Shown: piece by piece, positions 17,722-27,690 of the stretch
How positions within the stretch are numbered: position 1 is the stretch's first letter
How the letters are laid out: each line of letters opens with the position of its first letter
Assembly: GCF_943181415.1 (NCBI RefSeq)
Contig: NZ_CALPBZ010000001.1
Location: forward strand, 682,001 to 746,000
Origin: Microbacterium sp. Marseille-Q6648
GTDB taxonomy: Bacteria > Actinomycetota > Actinomycetes > Actinomycetales > Microbacteriaceae
DNA length: 64,000 bases
Direction: 5' to 3'
Position numbers and translations under genes: made by a program
Notes under the pieces: model-generated
What the model saw: the letters and a program-made list of their open reading frames with translations, nothing else
Databases searched by the model: none
Told to the model about the DNA's origin: nothing

Positions 17722-19140
17722 ATGACCACCACCGTCACCCCGTCCCCCGCGGGTGCTGCAACTCCCACGACCGCATCGACGGTCACCCTGACCCACCGAC
17801 CCGGACGCTGGATCGACGGCTGGAACCCCGAGGACTCGGCGTTCTGGAAGGCCGGAGGCCGCGCCATCGCCCATCGCAATCTGCGCTGGTCCATCTTCGC
17901 CGAGTTCCTCGGCTTCATCGTGTGGCAGCTGTGGAGCATCGTCGTCGTGATGCTGCCGGCCGCCGGCTTCACTCTCACCAGCTCCGAGCTGTTCTGGCTC
18001 ATCTCGCTTCCGAGCCTCGTCGGAGCCACCCTGCGGTTCCCGTACACCTTCATGGTGGCGATCTTCGGCGGCCGCAACTGGACGATCGTGTCGGCGGCGC
18101 TGCTGCTGATTCCGGCGGTCCTCCTCGGCATCGTCGTCTCGAACCCCGAGACCCCCTTCGGGATCCTGCTGCTCGTGGCCGCCCTCGGCGGCGTGGGCGG
18201 CGGCAACTTCGCCAGCTCGATGGCCAACATCACCTACTTCTTCCCGCAGAAGGAGAAGGGCTGGGCCCTCGGTCTCAACGCCGCCGGCGGCAACCTGGGC
18301 ACGTCGGTGGCGCAGTTCGCGGTGCCGATCGCGGTCACCCTCGGCGCGGGCGCCACCCTCAACATCGCTCTGGCCGGCTGGATGTGGATCCCGCTCATCC
18401 TGCTCGCCATCTGGGGCGCCTGGCGCTACATGGACAACCTGTCGTCGGCCAAGGCGGACTTCGCGGGGTCTGCGGCGGCGCTGCGGGAACCTCACCTGTG
18501 GCTGATGGCCCTGCTGTACATCGGCACCTTCGGCTCGTTCATCGGCTTCGCGAGCGTCTTCCCGAAGCTCATCGCCGATCAGTTCCCGACGTTCAGCACC
18601 TTCCAGGTCGGGCAGGCGGCGATCTCGCTCGCGTTCCTCGGCGCCCTGATCGGCTCGGTGGTCCGCCCCTTCGGCGGCCGGCTCGCGGATCGCTTCGGGG
18701 GCGCGCGGGTCACGGTCGTCACCTTCGGCGTCATGGCCCTCGGCGCGCTCGCGCTGATCTGGATGCTTTCGCTGCAGAACTTCTGGCTGTTCCTCGGATG
18801 CTTCCTCGTGCTGTTCGCCGCGACGGGCGCGGGCAACGGGTCGACCTACCGCATGATCCCGAGCATCTTCGCCGGCCGGGCGATCGCCCGGGGCATCGAC
18901 CCCGGGACGCCGGAGGCCGCGGCCGTGCAGCGCAAGTCCGCGGCGGCGCTCGGGCTCATCAGCGCCATCGGCGCCTACGGCGGGTTCGTGATCCCCCAGG
19001 TGCTGAACGCGTCCCAGCTCACGTCGGGCAGCTATGTCCCCGCGTTCGCCGGATTCGTCGGAGCGTATGTGCTGCTCGGGGTCCTCACCCTCGTCGTCTA
19101 CGTGGTGCCCCGCGCCGCCCTCGGCCACCAGCGCATCTGA
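17722..19140 (+). CDS. narK: Nitrate/nitrite transporter (MFS)
   Basis: A 472-aa major-facilitator transporter with about 12 transmembrane helices, of the NarK/NasA nitrate-nitrite porter family. Two nitrate-signature segments are visible: GGVGGGNFASSMANITYFFP and later ATGAGNGSTYRMIPSIF. The loop RPFGGRLADRFGGARV is typical of MFS. The ATG at 17722 follows a strong AGGAGGAG ribosome site. It supplies substrate to the neighbouring nitrate and nitrite reductases and shares an upstream element with nirB. It converges with the nitrate reductase gene across a terminator hairpin. Confidence 0.95.
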   Translation: MTTTVTPSPAGAATPTTASTVTLTHRPGRWIDGWNPEDSAFWKAGGRAIAHRNLRWSIFAEFLGFIVWQLWSIVVVMLPAAGFTLTSSELFWLISLPSLVGATLRFPYTFMVAIFGGRNWTIVSAALLLIPAVLLGIVVSNPETPFGILLLVAALGGVGGGNFASSMANITYFFPQKEKGWALGLNAAGGNLGTSVAQFAVPIAVTLGAGATLNIALAGWMWIPLILLAIWGAWRYMDNLSSAKADFAGSAAALREPHLWLMALLYIGTFGSFIGFASVFPKLIADQFPTFSTFQVGQAAISLAFLGALIGSVVRPFGGRLADRFGGARVTVVTFGVMALGALALIWMLSLQNFWLFLGCFLVLFAATGAGNGSTYRMIPSIFAGRAIARGIDPGTPEAAAVQRKSAAALGLISAIGAYGGFVIPQVLNASQLTSGSYVPAFAGFVGAYVLLGVLTLVVYVVPRAALGHQRI

Positions 19141-19156
19141 CCCGAGGAGACGTGAC

Positions 19157-19188
19157 GAGCGGGTCGCACCGGAAGGTGCGACCCGCTC
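19157..19188. terminator. Bidirectional terminator between narK and the nitrate reductase gene
   Basis: A 14-bp perfect stem with GGAA tetraloop: GAGCGGGTCGCACC (19157-19170), loop, GGTGCGACCCGCTC (19175-19188). It lies in the 71-bp gap between two convergent genes and can serve both strands. Confidence 0.85.
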
Positions 19189-19211
19189 CGTCGTGCGGTG
19201 CCGGCGGGACG

Positions 19212-22200
19212 TCAGTAGATGTCGCGCACGTAGCGCTTGTCGACGGCCAGACCCCGGACGAGCTCAGCAGCCGCTTCGGCCGACACCCCGCCGTGGCGCT
19301 GGACGATCAGCTGCAGCGCGGCGTCCACATCCGGCGCCATGCGCGTGGCGTCGCCGCACACGTAGACGTGAGCGCCGTCTTGAAGCCAACGCCAGAGCTC
19401 GGCGCCGTGCTCGATCATCCGGTCCTGCACGTACACCTTCTGGCGCTGGTCGCGGGAGAAGGCGAGGTCGAGGCGGGTGAGGAACCCGTCCGCGTGCATG
19501 CCGACGAGTTCGTCGCGGTAGTAGAAGTCGGTCGCCTCGTGCTGCTCTCCGAAGAACAGCCAGTTGCGGCCGGGGTGGCCGTCGGCCCGGCGGTCCTGCA
19601 GGAAGCCCCGGAACGGTGCCACCCCCGTCCCCGGTCCGATCATGATCATCGGCGTGGCAGGGTCGGTCGGCGGCCGGAAGTTCGGCGAGCGCTGCAGGTA
19701 CAGCGGGGTGCGTCCCTCCGGATCATCGGCGAGGAAGGTCGAGCAGACCCCGCCGCGCCGTCGTCCCTGCTCGGTGAGGAACCGGACGACCGAGACGGTG
19801 AGCTGGACCTCGTCGGGCGATGCCTTCGGGCTCGACGAGATCGAGTACTGCCGGGGCTGCAGCCGCCCGAGCACGTCCACCCACTCCTGGGGGTCGGCCT
19901 CGGCCGGGAACGCCTGCAGCACGTCGATGGCCTGCATGCTCCAGAGGTACTGCTCCAGCCGTGATCTGTTCTCGCGCCGCAGGAGTGCGCCGAGCGCCGA
20001 GTCCGCCGTGCGGTCGGCGACGAATTTCAGGAAGTCGGGGGTGATGCGCGTGATGTCCAACCGCGTGCGGAGGCTGTCGCCCAGCATCCGCTCTTCGCCG
20101 TCGACTTCGACCACCGTGCGGGCGCTGAGGCCCGTGGCGGCGAGCCACTCCGCGACGACCGCGGTGTCGTTCACGCAGACGACGCCCAGCGCATCGCCCG
20201 CTTCGTAGGCCACACCCCAGTCCGACAGGTCGAAGCCGAACTGGCGGACCTCCTTCTGCGACCCTGCGCCGCTGAGCAGGAGGTTCGTGGTCAGTGGCGC
20301 GTGCACGGGATTCGCGCGCGTGAACAGCCGTTTCGTCGGCGAGGCGAGCGACGCGGCCCCGGCATCGCCTGCACCCGAGTCCGCCCCGAGCGCGGTCAGC
20401 ATCTGCTCGAGCCAGGCGATCGCGCGGGCCTCGAAGTCGGGCTCGCAGTCGACGCGGGCCGCGAGAGGGGAGGCGCCGAGTGCCGCCAGACGCTCGTCCA
20501 TGCTGCGGCCGTGTCCGCAGAAGTCGTCGTAGCTGGAGTCGCCCATCGCCAGGACCGCGTACGAGGTGCCCGAGAGGTCGGGCGCGTCCGGGGCCTGAAG
20601 TGCGCGCCAGAGGTCCGAGGCGTTGTCCGGGGGCCCGCCGTCGCCGAACGTGGAGGTGATGACGAGCAGGCGACGCGCGCCCCCGAGATCCGCCGGCTGC
20701 GCCTCGGACATGTCGAGCGCGCGGGCGGCGAGCCCGCGCTGCACCAGAGCGGCCACGCAGCGCTGGGCGAACTCCTCGGCGTTCCCGGTCTGCGATCCCC
20801 ACAGCACGACGACCTCGTCGGCGTCCGGATCGAGAGCGGGAGCCGACGTCGCGGGGGCGGAGTACGTCCCCGCGAGAAGTCCGTCGAACCAGCGCCGCAC
20901 CGCATCGGTCACCGGGGCCGTCGCCGGGAGCACCGGCACGGCGCCCGCCTCGAGGTGGCGCGTCTCCAGCGCCGCCAGGAACCCGCCGAGGAATGCGCTC
21001 TCGTCGATGGACAGCGCGGGCGGCGCCGAGAGGGACAGGCAGGCCTCGCCGACGGCCGAACGAACCTCGGCGACCGCGCTCGCGCTCCCCCGCTCCGAGG
21101 CGGACGGCGCAGGACCCACCCGGCGCACCGACACGGCGGAGACCTTGAACTCAGGCTGCAGCGATGCCTCGTCGACGGCGTCGTTGGTGACGGCGTTCAC
21201 CGTCAGGTACTCGCCGTGCTCGTCGTTCCAGTGGAACGGAGCGAACAGCCCGCCCGGCCGGACGCGATCGGTGAGGACGGCGGGGAGCACGACGCGGCCC
21301 CGCCGCGATGCCACCTCGACGAGGTCGCCGTCCGCGATCGCGAGCGACGCGGCGTCGTCGGGATGCACTTCGACGAACGGTGAGGGGTTGAGCCGGTTGA
21401 GTCTGGCGACCCGGCCCGTCTTGGTCATGGTGTGCCACTGGTGCTGCAGACGACCGGTGTTGAGAACGAACGGATAGTCGTCGTCCGGCAGCTCCGCGGG
21501 CGGCAGATGCGGGCGGGCGAAGAACTGCGCCCGCCGCGAGGGCGTCGCGAACGCCAGCCGCGGTGCGAGGCCCTGCTCGTCGGTGTGCAGATGCTGGCTC
21601 ACCCCGTCGTTGAGGTAGCGGATCGGATGCCGGTCCGCCGCGTCCTCCGGCGGCGACGGCCACTGCACCGGACCCTCGCGCAGGCGTGCGTAGTCGACCC
21701 CGCGCAGATCCCAGCCGGTCTGGGGGTTCCAGAAGCGCCGGATCTCCTCGAAGACCTCCTCGCTCGTGGCGAAGTCGAAACCCCGGTCGAATCCCATCGC
21801 GACGGCGATGTCGCAGATGGTCCGCCAGTCCGGGCGGGCCTCGCCGGGAGGGTCGGCGACCTGCTGCACGAGGGTGAGCGTGCGGTCGCTGTTGACCGTC
21901 ACCCCGTCCGCCTCGACCCAGAGCGTGGCCGGCAGCAGGATGTCGGCGTAGGCGTTGGTGGCCGTGTCGGCGAAGACGTCCTGCACGATGACGAGTTCGG
22001 CCGCTTCCAGGCCCTCGATGACCGTGCGCCGATTGGCCACCGAGGCGACGGGGTTCGTGCAGATGATCCATGCCGCCTTGATGCGGCCGTCCGCCAGCCC
22101 TCGGTACATCTCGATCGTGCCGGTGCCGGATTCGGGGCGGATCGTGCCGGGCGCCAGCTCCCAGATCTCCTCCGCGAACGCCCGATCGGCGGGGCTGAAG

Positions 22201-23321
22201 ACCGCACGCTGGCCGGGCAGGCCCGGACCCATGTAGCCCATCTCGCGACCGCCCATGGCGTTGGGCTGCCCGGTGAGCGAGAACGGACCGCTGCCCGGGC
22301 GGCAGATGGCACCGGTGGCGAGGTGCAGATTGCAGATCGCATTGGTGTTCCATGTGCCGTGGGTCGATTGGTTGAGCCCCATGGTCCACAGGGTCATCCA
22401 TTCGCCCGCCTCGGCGATCCACCCCGCGGCGGTGCGGATGTCGCTCTCGTCCAGCCCCGTGATCTCGGCGACACGCTCGGGCGGATAGTCGGCGAGGAAC
22501 GTGGGCATCTGCTCCCATCCCTCGGTGTGGGCGGCGATGAAGTCCTCGTCGATGTGCCCGCCCGCGACGAGGAGGTGCAGCAGGCCGTTCAGGAGGGCCA
22601 GGTCGGTGCCGGGGGCGATCTGGAGGAACAGATCCGCGCGGTCGGCCGTGGCCGTGCGACGCGGGTCGACCACGATGAGCTTCGCGCCCTGCTTCAGCCG
22701 ATCCGCCATCCGCAGGAACAGGATCGGATGGCAGTCGGCGGTGTTGGAGCCGATGACGAAGAAGAGGTCGGCCCGGTCGAAGTCCTCGTACGAGCCCGGG
22801 GGGCCGTCGGCGCCGAGCGACTGCTTGTAGCCGGTGCCGGCCGAGGCCATGCAGAGACGGGAGTTGGACTCGATGTGCAGGCCCCGCAGATAGCCCTTCA
22901 CGAGCTTGTTCGAGAGGTATTGCGCCTCCATCGTCATCTGGCCCGAGACGTAGACCGCGACCGCGTCCGGTCCATGCTCATCGACGATGGCGCGCAGCCG
23001 TCGTCCGGCGTCGGCGATCGCGGCATCCATCGGCGTGTCGACCGGGGCCTCGCCCCGAGCAGGCCGGACCGCGGCCGATGACATGCGTCCGGGCGCCTGC
23101 ATGAGATCGAGGTGCGTGGCACCCTTGGTGCACAGCCGGCCCGCATTGGTGGGATGGGCTTTGTCCCCCACGACGGCGCCGACGGCGCGCGGCTCGCCAC
23201 CCGGACTCCCGGTGGCGGTGACGCTCACCCCGCACCCGACGCCGCAGTAGGAGCACACGGTGCGCACCTGCTGCGTCTGCCGGAGCACCGGCAGCGCACG
23301 CGTCGAAGAGGTGGCGCCCAT
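19212..23321 (-). CDS. nasA: Fused assimilatory nitrate reductase / CysJ-like flavoprotein
   Basis: A 1369-aa protein. Residues 1-~740 are a molybdopterin nitrate reductase of NasA/NarB type: [4Fe-4S] ligands Cys23, Cys26, Cys30 and Cys64, [42 protein letters not shown]. From about 830 it continues into a diflavin reductase: flavodoxin FMN site [18 protein letters not shown] site RQYSISSSP near 1157, NAD(P)H site [19 protein letters not shown], and end [10 protein letters not shown]. This lets one polypeptide take electrons from NAD(P)H to nitrate. Such fusions are known in actinobacterial annotation ('bifunctional nitrate reductase/sulfite reductase flavoprotein'). ATG 23321 is the first sensible start, 104 bp from rimM. 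Confidence 0.95.
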   Translation of the reverse strand: MGATSSTRALPVLRQTQQVRTVCSYCGVGCGVSVTATGSPGGEPRAVGAVVGDKAHPTNAGRLCTKGATHLDLMQAPGRMSSAAVRPARGEAPVDTPMDAAIADAGRRLRAIVDEHGPDAVAVYVSGQMTMEAQYLSNKLVKGYLRGLHIESNSRLCMASAGTGYKQSLGADGPPGSYEDFDRADLFFVIGSNTADCHPILFLRMADRLKQGAKLIVVDPRRTATADRADLFLQIAPGTDLALLNGLLHLLVAGGHIDEDFIAAHTEGWEQMPTFLADYPPERVAEITGLDESDIRTAAGWIAEAGEWMTLWTMGLNQSTHGTWNTNAICNLHLATGAICRPGSGPFSLTGQPNAMGGREMGYMGPGLPGQRAVFSPADRAFAEEIWELAPGTIRPESGTGTIEMYRGLADGRIKAAWIICTNPVASVANRRTVIEGLEAAELVIVQDVFADTATNAYADILLPATLWVEADGVTVNSDRTLTLVQQVADPPGEARPDWRTICDIAVAMGFDRGFDFATSEEVFEEIRRFWNPQTGWDLRGVDYARLREGPVQWPSPPEDAADRHPIRYLNDGVSQHLHTDEQGLAPRLAFATPSRRAQFFARPHLPPAELPDDDYPFVLNTGRLQHQWHTMTKTGRVARLNRLNPSPFVEVHPDDAASLAIADGDLVEVASRRGRVVLPAVLTDRVRPGGLFAPFHWNDEHGEYLTVNAVTNDAVDEASLQPEFKVSAVSVRRVGPAPSASERGSASAVAEVRSAVGEACLSLSAPPALSIDESAFLGGFLAALETRHLEAGAVPVLPATAPVTDAVRRWFDGLLAGTYSAPATSAPALDPDADEVVVLWGSQTGNAEEFAQRCVAALVQRGLAARALDMSEAQPADLGGARRLLVITSTFGDGGPPDNASDLWRALQAPDAPDLSGTSYAVLAMGDSSYDDFCGHGRSMDERLAALGASPLAARVDCEPDFEARAIAWLEQMLTALGADSGAGDAGAASLASPTKRLFTRANPVHAPLTTNLLLSGAGSQKEVRQFGFDLSDWGVAYEAGDALGVVCVNDTAVVAEWLAATGLSARTVVEVDGEERMLGDSLRTRLDITRITPDFLKFVADRTADSALGALLRRENRSRLEQYLWSMQAIDVLQAFPAEADPQEWVDVLGRLQPRQYSISSSPKASPDEVQLTVSVVRFLTEQGRRRGGVCSTFLADDPEGRTPLYLQRSPNFRPPTDPATPMIMIGPGTGVAPFRGFLQDRRADGHPGRNWLFFGEQHEATDFYYRDELVGMHADGFLTRLDLAFSRDQRQKVYVQDRMIEHGAELWRWLQDGAHVYVCGDATRMAPDVDAALQLIVQRHGGVSAEAAAELVRGLAVDKRYVRDIY

Positions 23322-23354
23322 GCATACGATGATCGGCGTCCGAGGTTCCGGGAG

Positions 23355-23382
23355 GTTTCCCGTGATGTTTCCCGCAGGTCAC
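23355..23382 (-). promoter_or_regulatory. GlnR-like box upstream of the nitrate reductase gene
   Basis: Reading the minus strand: GTGAC (23382-23378), 6 nt, GAAAC (23371-23367), 7 nt, GAAAC (23359-23355). GTnAC-n6-GAAAC is the canonical actinobacterial GlnR half-pair. It lies 34-61 bp upstream of the start codon, plausible for an activator. Confidence 0.6.
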
Positions 23383-23425
23383 ATCTCTCGCATCGGCGGG
23401 CTCGGCCGGTTGTGAGTGCGGGGCG

Positions 23426-24067
23426 TCAGTCCTGCGCCGGAGCGGAGCCGGCGGCATCCGTCTCTTCGGGGATGTCCTCGAACAGACCCGCCGGCGGGGT
23501 CACGGTGACGCGGCCCGCGGCGATGTCGACCTCGGGCACGATCGCTTTCACGAACGGCACGAGAACCTCGCGTTCGGCATCCATCCGGACGATCAGCAGG
23601 TCCTGTGCGGGCATGTGCTCGACACGTGCGACGCGGCCGATCACCGCACCGTCGCGGATGACGTCGAGACCGACGAGCTGGTGGTCGTACCACGCGTCGT
23701 CCTCGTCGGGCGCCTCCGCGGTGTCCTGGTCGATCCACAGGATGGCACGCACCAGCTCCTCCGCCTGAGAGCGATCCTCGACGCCCTCGAAGAACGCCAC
23801 CGGGTGGCTGTTCATCCACCTGAACTCGCGGACGGTGAGCGGCTTGCCGTGCCACGGCGAGGATTCCGGCACCTGCAGGGTGAAGGTGGCGCCGGGGGCG
23901 AAACGGCCCTCGGGGTCGTCGGTGTACAGCTCGAGCTTCAGCGCGCCTTTGAGGCCGTGGGCTTTGACGAGGCGCCCGACGCGCAGCTGCGTCTTGCCGG
24001 CGGCCGGTCCACCCGGCGCACGACCCGACGGCGAGGTGCCGGGGGCGTTGTCCGGCACGTCAGTCAT
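23426..24067 (-). CDS. rimM: Ribosome maturation factor RimM
   Basis: A 213-aa 30S maturation factor that binds S19 near the 16S head. Motifs: LRVGRLVKAHGLKGALKLEL, HPVAFFEGVEDRSQAEEL, DDAWYDHQLVGLDV and VPFVKAIVPEVDIAAGRV, covering the RimM and PRC-barrel parts. The first ~28 residues and the acidic tail are extensions. The ATG at 24067 overlaps khpA by 8 nt. Normally trmD would follow, but here the nitrate reductase gene does. Confidence 0.94.
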   Translation of the reverse strand: MTDVPDNAPGTSPSGRAPGGPAAGKTQLRVGRLVKAHGLKGALKLELYTDDPEGRFAPGATFTLQVPESSPWHGKPLTVREFRWMNSHPVAFFEGVEDRSQAEELVRAILWIDQDTAEAPDEDDAWYDHQLVGLDVIRDGAVIGRVARVEHMPAQDLLIVRMDAEREVLVPFVKAIVPEVDIAAGRVTVTPPAGLFEDIPEETDAAGSAPAQD

Positions 24068-24290
24068 CAGCGACGTCGACGCGCACGCGCCGGCCGTCGG
24101 CGAGCGCGCTGATGAGCGTGCGGAGGGCTTTGGCCGTGCGACCGCCGCGCCCGATGACCCGTCCCCGGTCCTCCGGGTGGACGTGCACCTCGAGCACGTC
24201 TCCGCGCGGTGAGGCGGACGACTGGATACGCACATCCTCGGGGTGATCGACGATCCCCTTGACGATGTGTTCGAGCGCGGCGGCGAGCAC
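24060..24290 (-). CDS. khpA: KH-domain RNA-binding protein KhpA
   Basis: A 76-aa single KH domain protein. The RNA-binding GxxG loop is in RGRVIGRGGRTAKALRTLI. The start MLAAALEHIVKGIVDHPEDV is typical of the family. The GTG at 24290 overlaps the rpsP stop by one base (TAGTG). KhpA proteins bind many RNAs and often lie between rpsP and rimM, as here. Confidence 0.92.
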   Translation of the reverse strand: MLAAALEHIVKGIVDHPEDVRIQSSASPRGDVLEVHVHPEDRGRVIGRGGRTAKALRTLISALADGRRVRVDVADD

Positions 24291-24700
24291 TACTCTGCGT
24301 CGGTCTCGTCGGCGGCGGGCGCCTCGGCGACGGGCTCGTCGGCCTTCTTCTCGGCCTTGGGCTTGACGACGGACTTCTTGGCCGCGTCGATCTCGAACGC
24401 CGGCTTGGCCTCGGGGGACTTGACCGTCGAGACGGCGTCCTTGTCGCCCTTGAAGCGACCCCAGTCGCCCGTGAGCTTCAGCAGGGCGCGGACCTGCTCG
24501 GTCGGCTGCGCGCCGACACCCAGCCAGTACTGCGCGCGCTCGGAGTCGACCTCGATGAACGAAGGCTGCTCGGTGGGGTGGTACTTGCCGATCTCCTCGA
24601 TCACGCGACCATCGCGCTTGGTGCGCGAGTCGGCGACGACGATGCGGTAGTAGGGCGCACGGATCTTGCCCAGGCGCTTGAGACGGATCTTGACAGCCAC
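24290..24700 (-). CDS. rpsP: 30S ribosomal protein S16
   Basis: A 136-aa S16 protein. The conserved ~85 residues are clear ([58 protein letters not shown]). An Ala/Lys/Glu-rich C-terminal tail of about 50 residues exceeds the E. coli length but is usual in actinobacteria. GTG start at 24700 with AGGAGA 4 nt upstream. First gene of rpsP-khpA-rimM. Confidence 0.95.
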   Translation of the reverse strand: MAVKIRLKRLGKIRAPYYRIVVADSRTKRDGRVIEEIGKYHPTEQPSFIEVDSERAQYWLGVGAQPTEQVRALLKLTGDWGRFKGDKDAVSTVKSPEAKPAFEIDAAKKSVVKPKAEKKADEPVAEAPAADETDAE

Positions 24701-24905
24701 GATTCTCCTGAATGTGTGGGAAGCGGACGAACTGGACGTCCGGGAGCGTGGGGTGCACACCCGGAGGAAAGCTCTGAGATGGACGACGGGGCTGGATAGA
24801 GGGTCGAGCACCGCATCCGACCCTTTATTCTGCCAGATCGGAAGGGATGCCGCGAACCGGACGCGACGCGCCCGTGCGGGGGCGCTCGCGTGCCAGACTG
24901 TGCCT

Positions 24906-26069
24906 GTGACGGTGCCCTTCGCGACATCTGCGCGGTCGTCGGTCGGTCTCGAATGGGAGCTCATGCTCGCCGACGAGGTCGGCGGCGACCTGGTGCCGCG
25001 CGCTCCCGAGGTGCTGTCGGGCCTCGAGGAGGCCTCAGCGCTGGAGCGCTACACGGTGACCGGCGAGCTGCTGACGAACACGGTCGAGGTCACCAGCGGT
25101 GTGGGCCGCACGGTCGCCGCCGCCGTGGACGACATCGCCGACGCCATCGCCGCGGTGCGGACGGTCACCGATCCTCTCGGCATCGCACTGCTCTGCGCGG
25201 GCAGCCACCCGTTCGCCCAGTGGTTCGACCAGCAGGTCAGCGACAAGACCCGCTACCACAAGCTCATCGAGCGGACGCAGTGGTGGGGCCGGAACATGAT
25301 GATCTGGGGCATCCACGTGCACGTGGGCGTCGACGACGTCGACAAGGTCTTCCCCATCATCAACGCTCTGTCGACGTATCTGCCCCATCTGCAGGCGCTG
25401 TCGGCATCCAGCCCGTTCTGGGCGGGCGAGCGCACCGGCTACGCCTCGAACCGCGCGCTGGTCTTCCAGCAGCTGCCGACCGCGGGGCTGCCGTGGCCGC
25501 TGGCCGATTGGGCGCAGTTCGAGGGGTATCTCGACGACATGGTGCGCACCGGCGTGATGCGGGACGTCTCGGAGGTGCGCTGGGACATCAGGCCGGCGCC
25601 GCGATGGGGCACGATCGAGGTGCGCGCGTGCGACGGGATGTCGACCCTTCCGGAGCTGGCCGCCGTGGCCGCCCTCGTGCAGGTGCTGGTGGAGCGCTTC
25701 TCGCGCGACCTCGACGAGGGGCGGGAGCCGGTCGTCCTGCAGCCGTGGTTCGTCCGCGAGAACAAGTGGCGAGCGGCCCGCTACGGTCTCGACGCCCGCG
25801 TCATCGTGGGTGCCGACGGCCGGCAGGCGGCTGTGCGCGATCATCTGCGACAGACCATCGCCGAGGTCGAGGACATCGCCGTCGAGCTCAAATGCGCCCG
25901 CGAGCTGGCCGGTCTCGAGCCGATCCTCTCCGGCGGCGCGAGCTACGAGCGCCAGTTGCGCGCGGCGGCAGCAGCCGACGGCGACCTGCGCGCGGTGGTC
26001 CAGCACCTCATCCGCGAGTTCCGCGCCGGGCCGACCCTGCGCGACCACCTGGCCGCGCCCGACCGCTGA
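24906..26069 (+). CDS. Glutamate-cysteine ligase family 2 (YbdK-type carboxylate-amine ligase)
   Basis: A 387-aa protein of the GCS2 family, ATP-dependent ligases that join an amine to a glutamate-type carboxylate. Family stretches: [59 protein letters not shown] and [13 protein letters not shown]. Weak gamma-glutamylcysteine synthetase activity is reported for YbdK, but the true substrate here is unknown. GTG 24906 is chosen because the homologous region begins right after it. Divergent from rpsP with 205 bp between, convergent with ffh. Confidence 0.88.
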   Translation: MTVPFATSARSSVGLEWELMLADEVGGDLVPRAPEVLSGLEEASALERYTVTGELLTNTVEVTSGVGRTVAAAVDDIADAIAAVRTVTDPLGIALLCAGSHPFAQWFDQQVSDKTRYHKLIERTQWWGRNMMIWGIHVHVGVDDVDKVFPIINALSTYLPHLQALSASSPFWAGERTGYASNRALVFQQLPTAGLPWPLADWAQFEGYLDDMVRTGVMRDVSEVRWDIRPAPRWGTIEVRACDGMSTLPELAAVAALVQVLVERFSRDLDEGREPVVLQPWFVRENKWRAARYGLDARVIVGADGRQAAVRDHLRQTIAEVEDIAVELKCARELAGLEPILSGGASYERQLRAAAAADGDLRAVVQHLIREFRAGPTLRDHLAAPDR

Positions 26070-26081
26070 CGCGACGAGCGG

Positions 26082-27644
26082 TCAGCCGCGTCCGAGCATC
26101 TTCTGCAGCTCGGCCAGGTCCGCCTCGCTCGGCGTCCCCGTGCCACCGCCCAGGCCGAACCCCGACCCGGTCGGCTGAGCCGCGCGGTCGGCGGCGATGC
26201 CCGCGTTCTCGGCGGCGCGCTTGGCGGGGTTCCCCGACCGCGATCCGCCGCTCTTCTTCTGCTTGTTGCCGCGCTTGGCCGACGCGCCGGGCCGACCGGC
26301 GCCGGGGACCGGCCCCATGCCGGGGATCGACGGCACTCCGCCGCGGGCCACGGTCTTCATCATCTTCGCGGCCTGGTCGAAACGCTGCACGAGCTGGTTC
26401 ACGTCGGTGACCGTCATACCCGAGCCCCGTGCGATCCGCAGCCGGCGCGAGCCGTTGAGGAGCTTGGTGTTGCGTCGCTCCGCAGGGGTCATCGAGCGGA
26501 TGATGGCCTCGGTGCGGTCGATGTCGCGCTCGTCGAAGTCGTCGAGCTGCTGCTTCATCTGCCCCATGCCCGGGAGCATCCCGAGCATCTTCTTCATCGA
26601 GCCCATCTTGCGCATCTGCTGCATCTGCTCGAGGAAGTCCTCGAGCGTGAACTGCTCGGTCGCGAGCTTCTCGGCGACCTTCATCGCCTCTTCCTCGTCG
26701 AAGGCCTGCTGGGCCTGCTCGATGAGGGTGAGGATGTCGCCGAGGTCGAGGATGCGGCTGGCCATGCGATCCGGGTGGAACGGCTCGACGTCGTCGAGCC
26801 CCTCGCCGGTCGAGGCGAAGATGATGGGCCGGCCGGTCACGGACGCGACCGACAGGGCCGCACCGCCGCGCGCGTCGCCGTCGAGCTTGGTCAGCACGAC
26901 TCCGGTGAAGTCGACGCCTTCCTGGAAGGCCTTGGCGGTGTTGACGGCGTCCTGGCCGATCATGGCGTCGATGACGAAGAGGACCTCGTCGGGGTCGGTC
27001 GCCGTGCGGATGTCGGCGGCCTGCTTCATGAGGTCGGCGTCGACGCCGAGGCGTCCGGCCGTGTCGATGATGACCACGTCGTGCTGCTGGCGGCGGGCGA
27101 GCTCGACTCCCTCGCGGGCGACGCGCACCGGGTCGCCGATCCCGTTGCCCGGCTCGGGTGCGTACACGGCGGCTCCGGCGCGCTCGGCGACGACCTGGAG
27201 CTGGTTCACGGCGTTCGGTCGCTGCAGGTCGGCCGCGATCAGGAGCGGCGTGTGACCGTCCTTCTCGAGCATGCGGGCGAGCTTGCCGGCGAATGTCGTC
27301 TTTCCCGATCCCTGCAGCCCCGCCAGCATGATGACGGTGGGGGCGGTCTTGGCGAAGCGCAGGCGGCGCTGCTCGCCGCCGAGGATCGCCACGAGCTCCT
27401 CGTTCACGATCTGGACGACCTGCTGCGCGGGATTGAGCGCGCGGTTCACCTCATCGCCGAGCGCGCGCTCGCGCACCTTCGCCGCGAAGTCCTTCACGAC
27501 CGGCAGCGCGACGTCGGCGTCCAGCAGGGCGCGCCGGATCTCGCGGACGGTGCCGTCGACGTCCGCGGGGGTGAGCTGCCCCTTCTTGCGGAGGTTGCGG
27601 AAGGTCTCGGTGAGCCGGTCGGAGAGTGTGCCGAAAGTCGCCAT
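26082..27644 (-). CDS. ffh: Signal recognition particle protein Ffh
   Basis: A 520-aa SRP GTPase that binds 4.5S RNA and signal sequences. N and G domains carry GLQGSGKTTFAGKLARML (P-loop), DTAGRLGVD and TKLDGDARGG. The Met-rich M domain has repeated Met residues and the RNA-binding GSRRLRIARGSGM. A Gly/Pro-rich low-complexity tail follows. ATG at 27644. Partner of FtsY encoded at 31.0-31.9 kb. Confidence 0.96.
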   Translation of the reverse strand: MATFGTLSDRLTETFRNLRKKGQLTPADVDGTVREIRRALLDADVALPVVKDFAAKVRERALGDEVNRALNPAQQVVQIVNEELVAILGGEQRRLRFAKTAPTVIMLAGLQGSGKTTFAGKLARMLEKDGHTPLLIAADLQRPNAVNQLQVVAERAGAAVYAPEPGNGIGDPVRVAREGVELARRQQHDVVIIDTAGRLGVDADLMKQAADIRTATDPDEVLFVIDAMIGQDAVNTAKAFQEGVDFTGVVLTKLDGDARGGAALSVASVTGRPIIFASTGEGLDDVEPFHPDRMASRILDLGDILTLIEQAQQAFDEEEAMKVAEKLATEQFTLEDFLEQMQQMRKMGSMKKMLGMLPGMGQMKQQLDDFDERDIDRTEAIIRSMTPAERRNTKLLNGSRRLRIARGSGMTVTDVNQLVQRFDQAAKMMKTVARGGVPSIPGMGPVPGAGRPGASAKRGNKQKKSGGSRSGNPAKRAAENAGIAADRAAQPTGSGFGLGGGTGTPSEADLAELQKMLGRG

Positions 27645-27690
27645 GATCCCCCGATTCTAGACGAGCGGATGCCGCATCCCCCGCCGCGGG

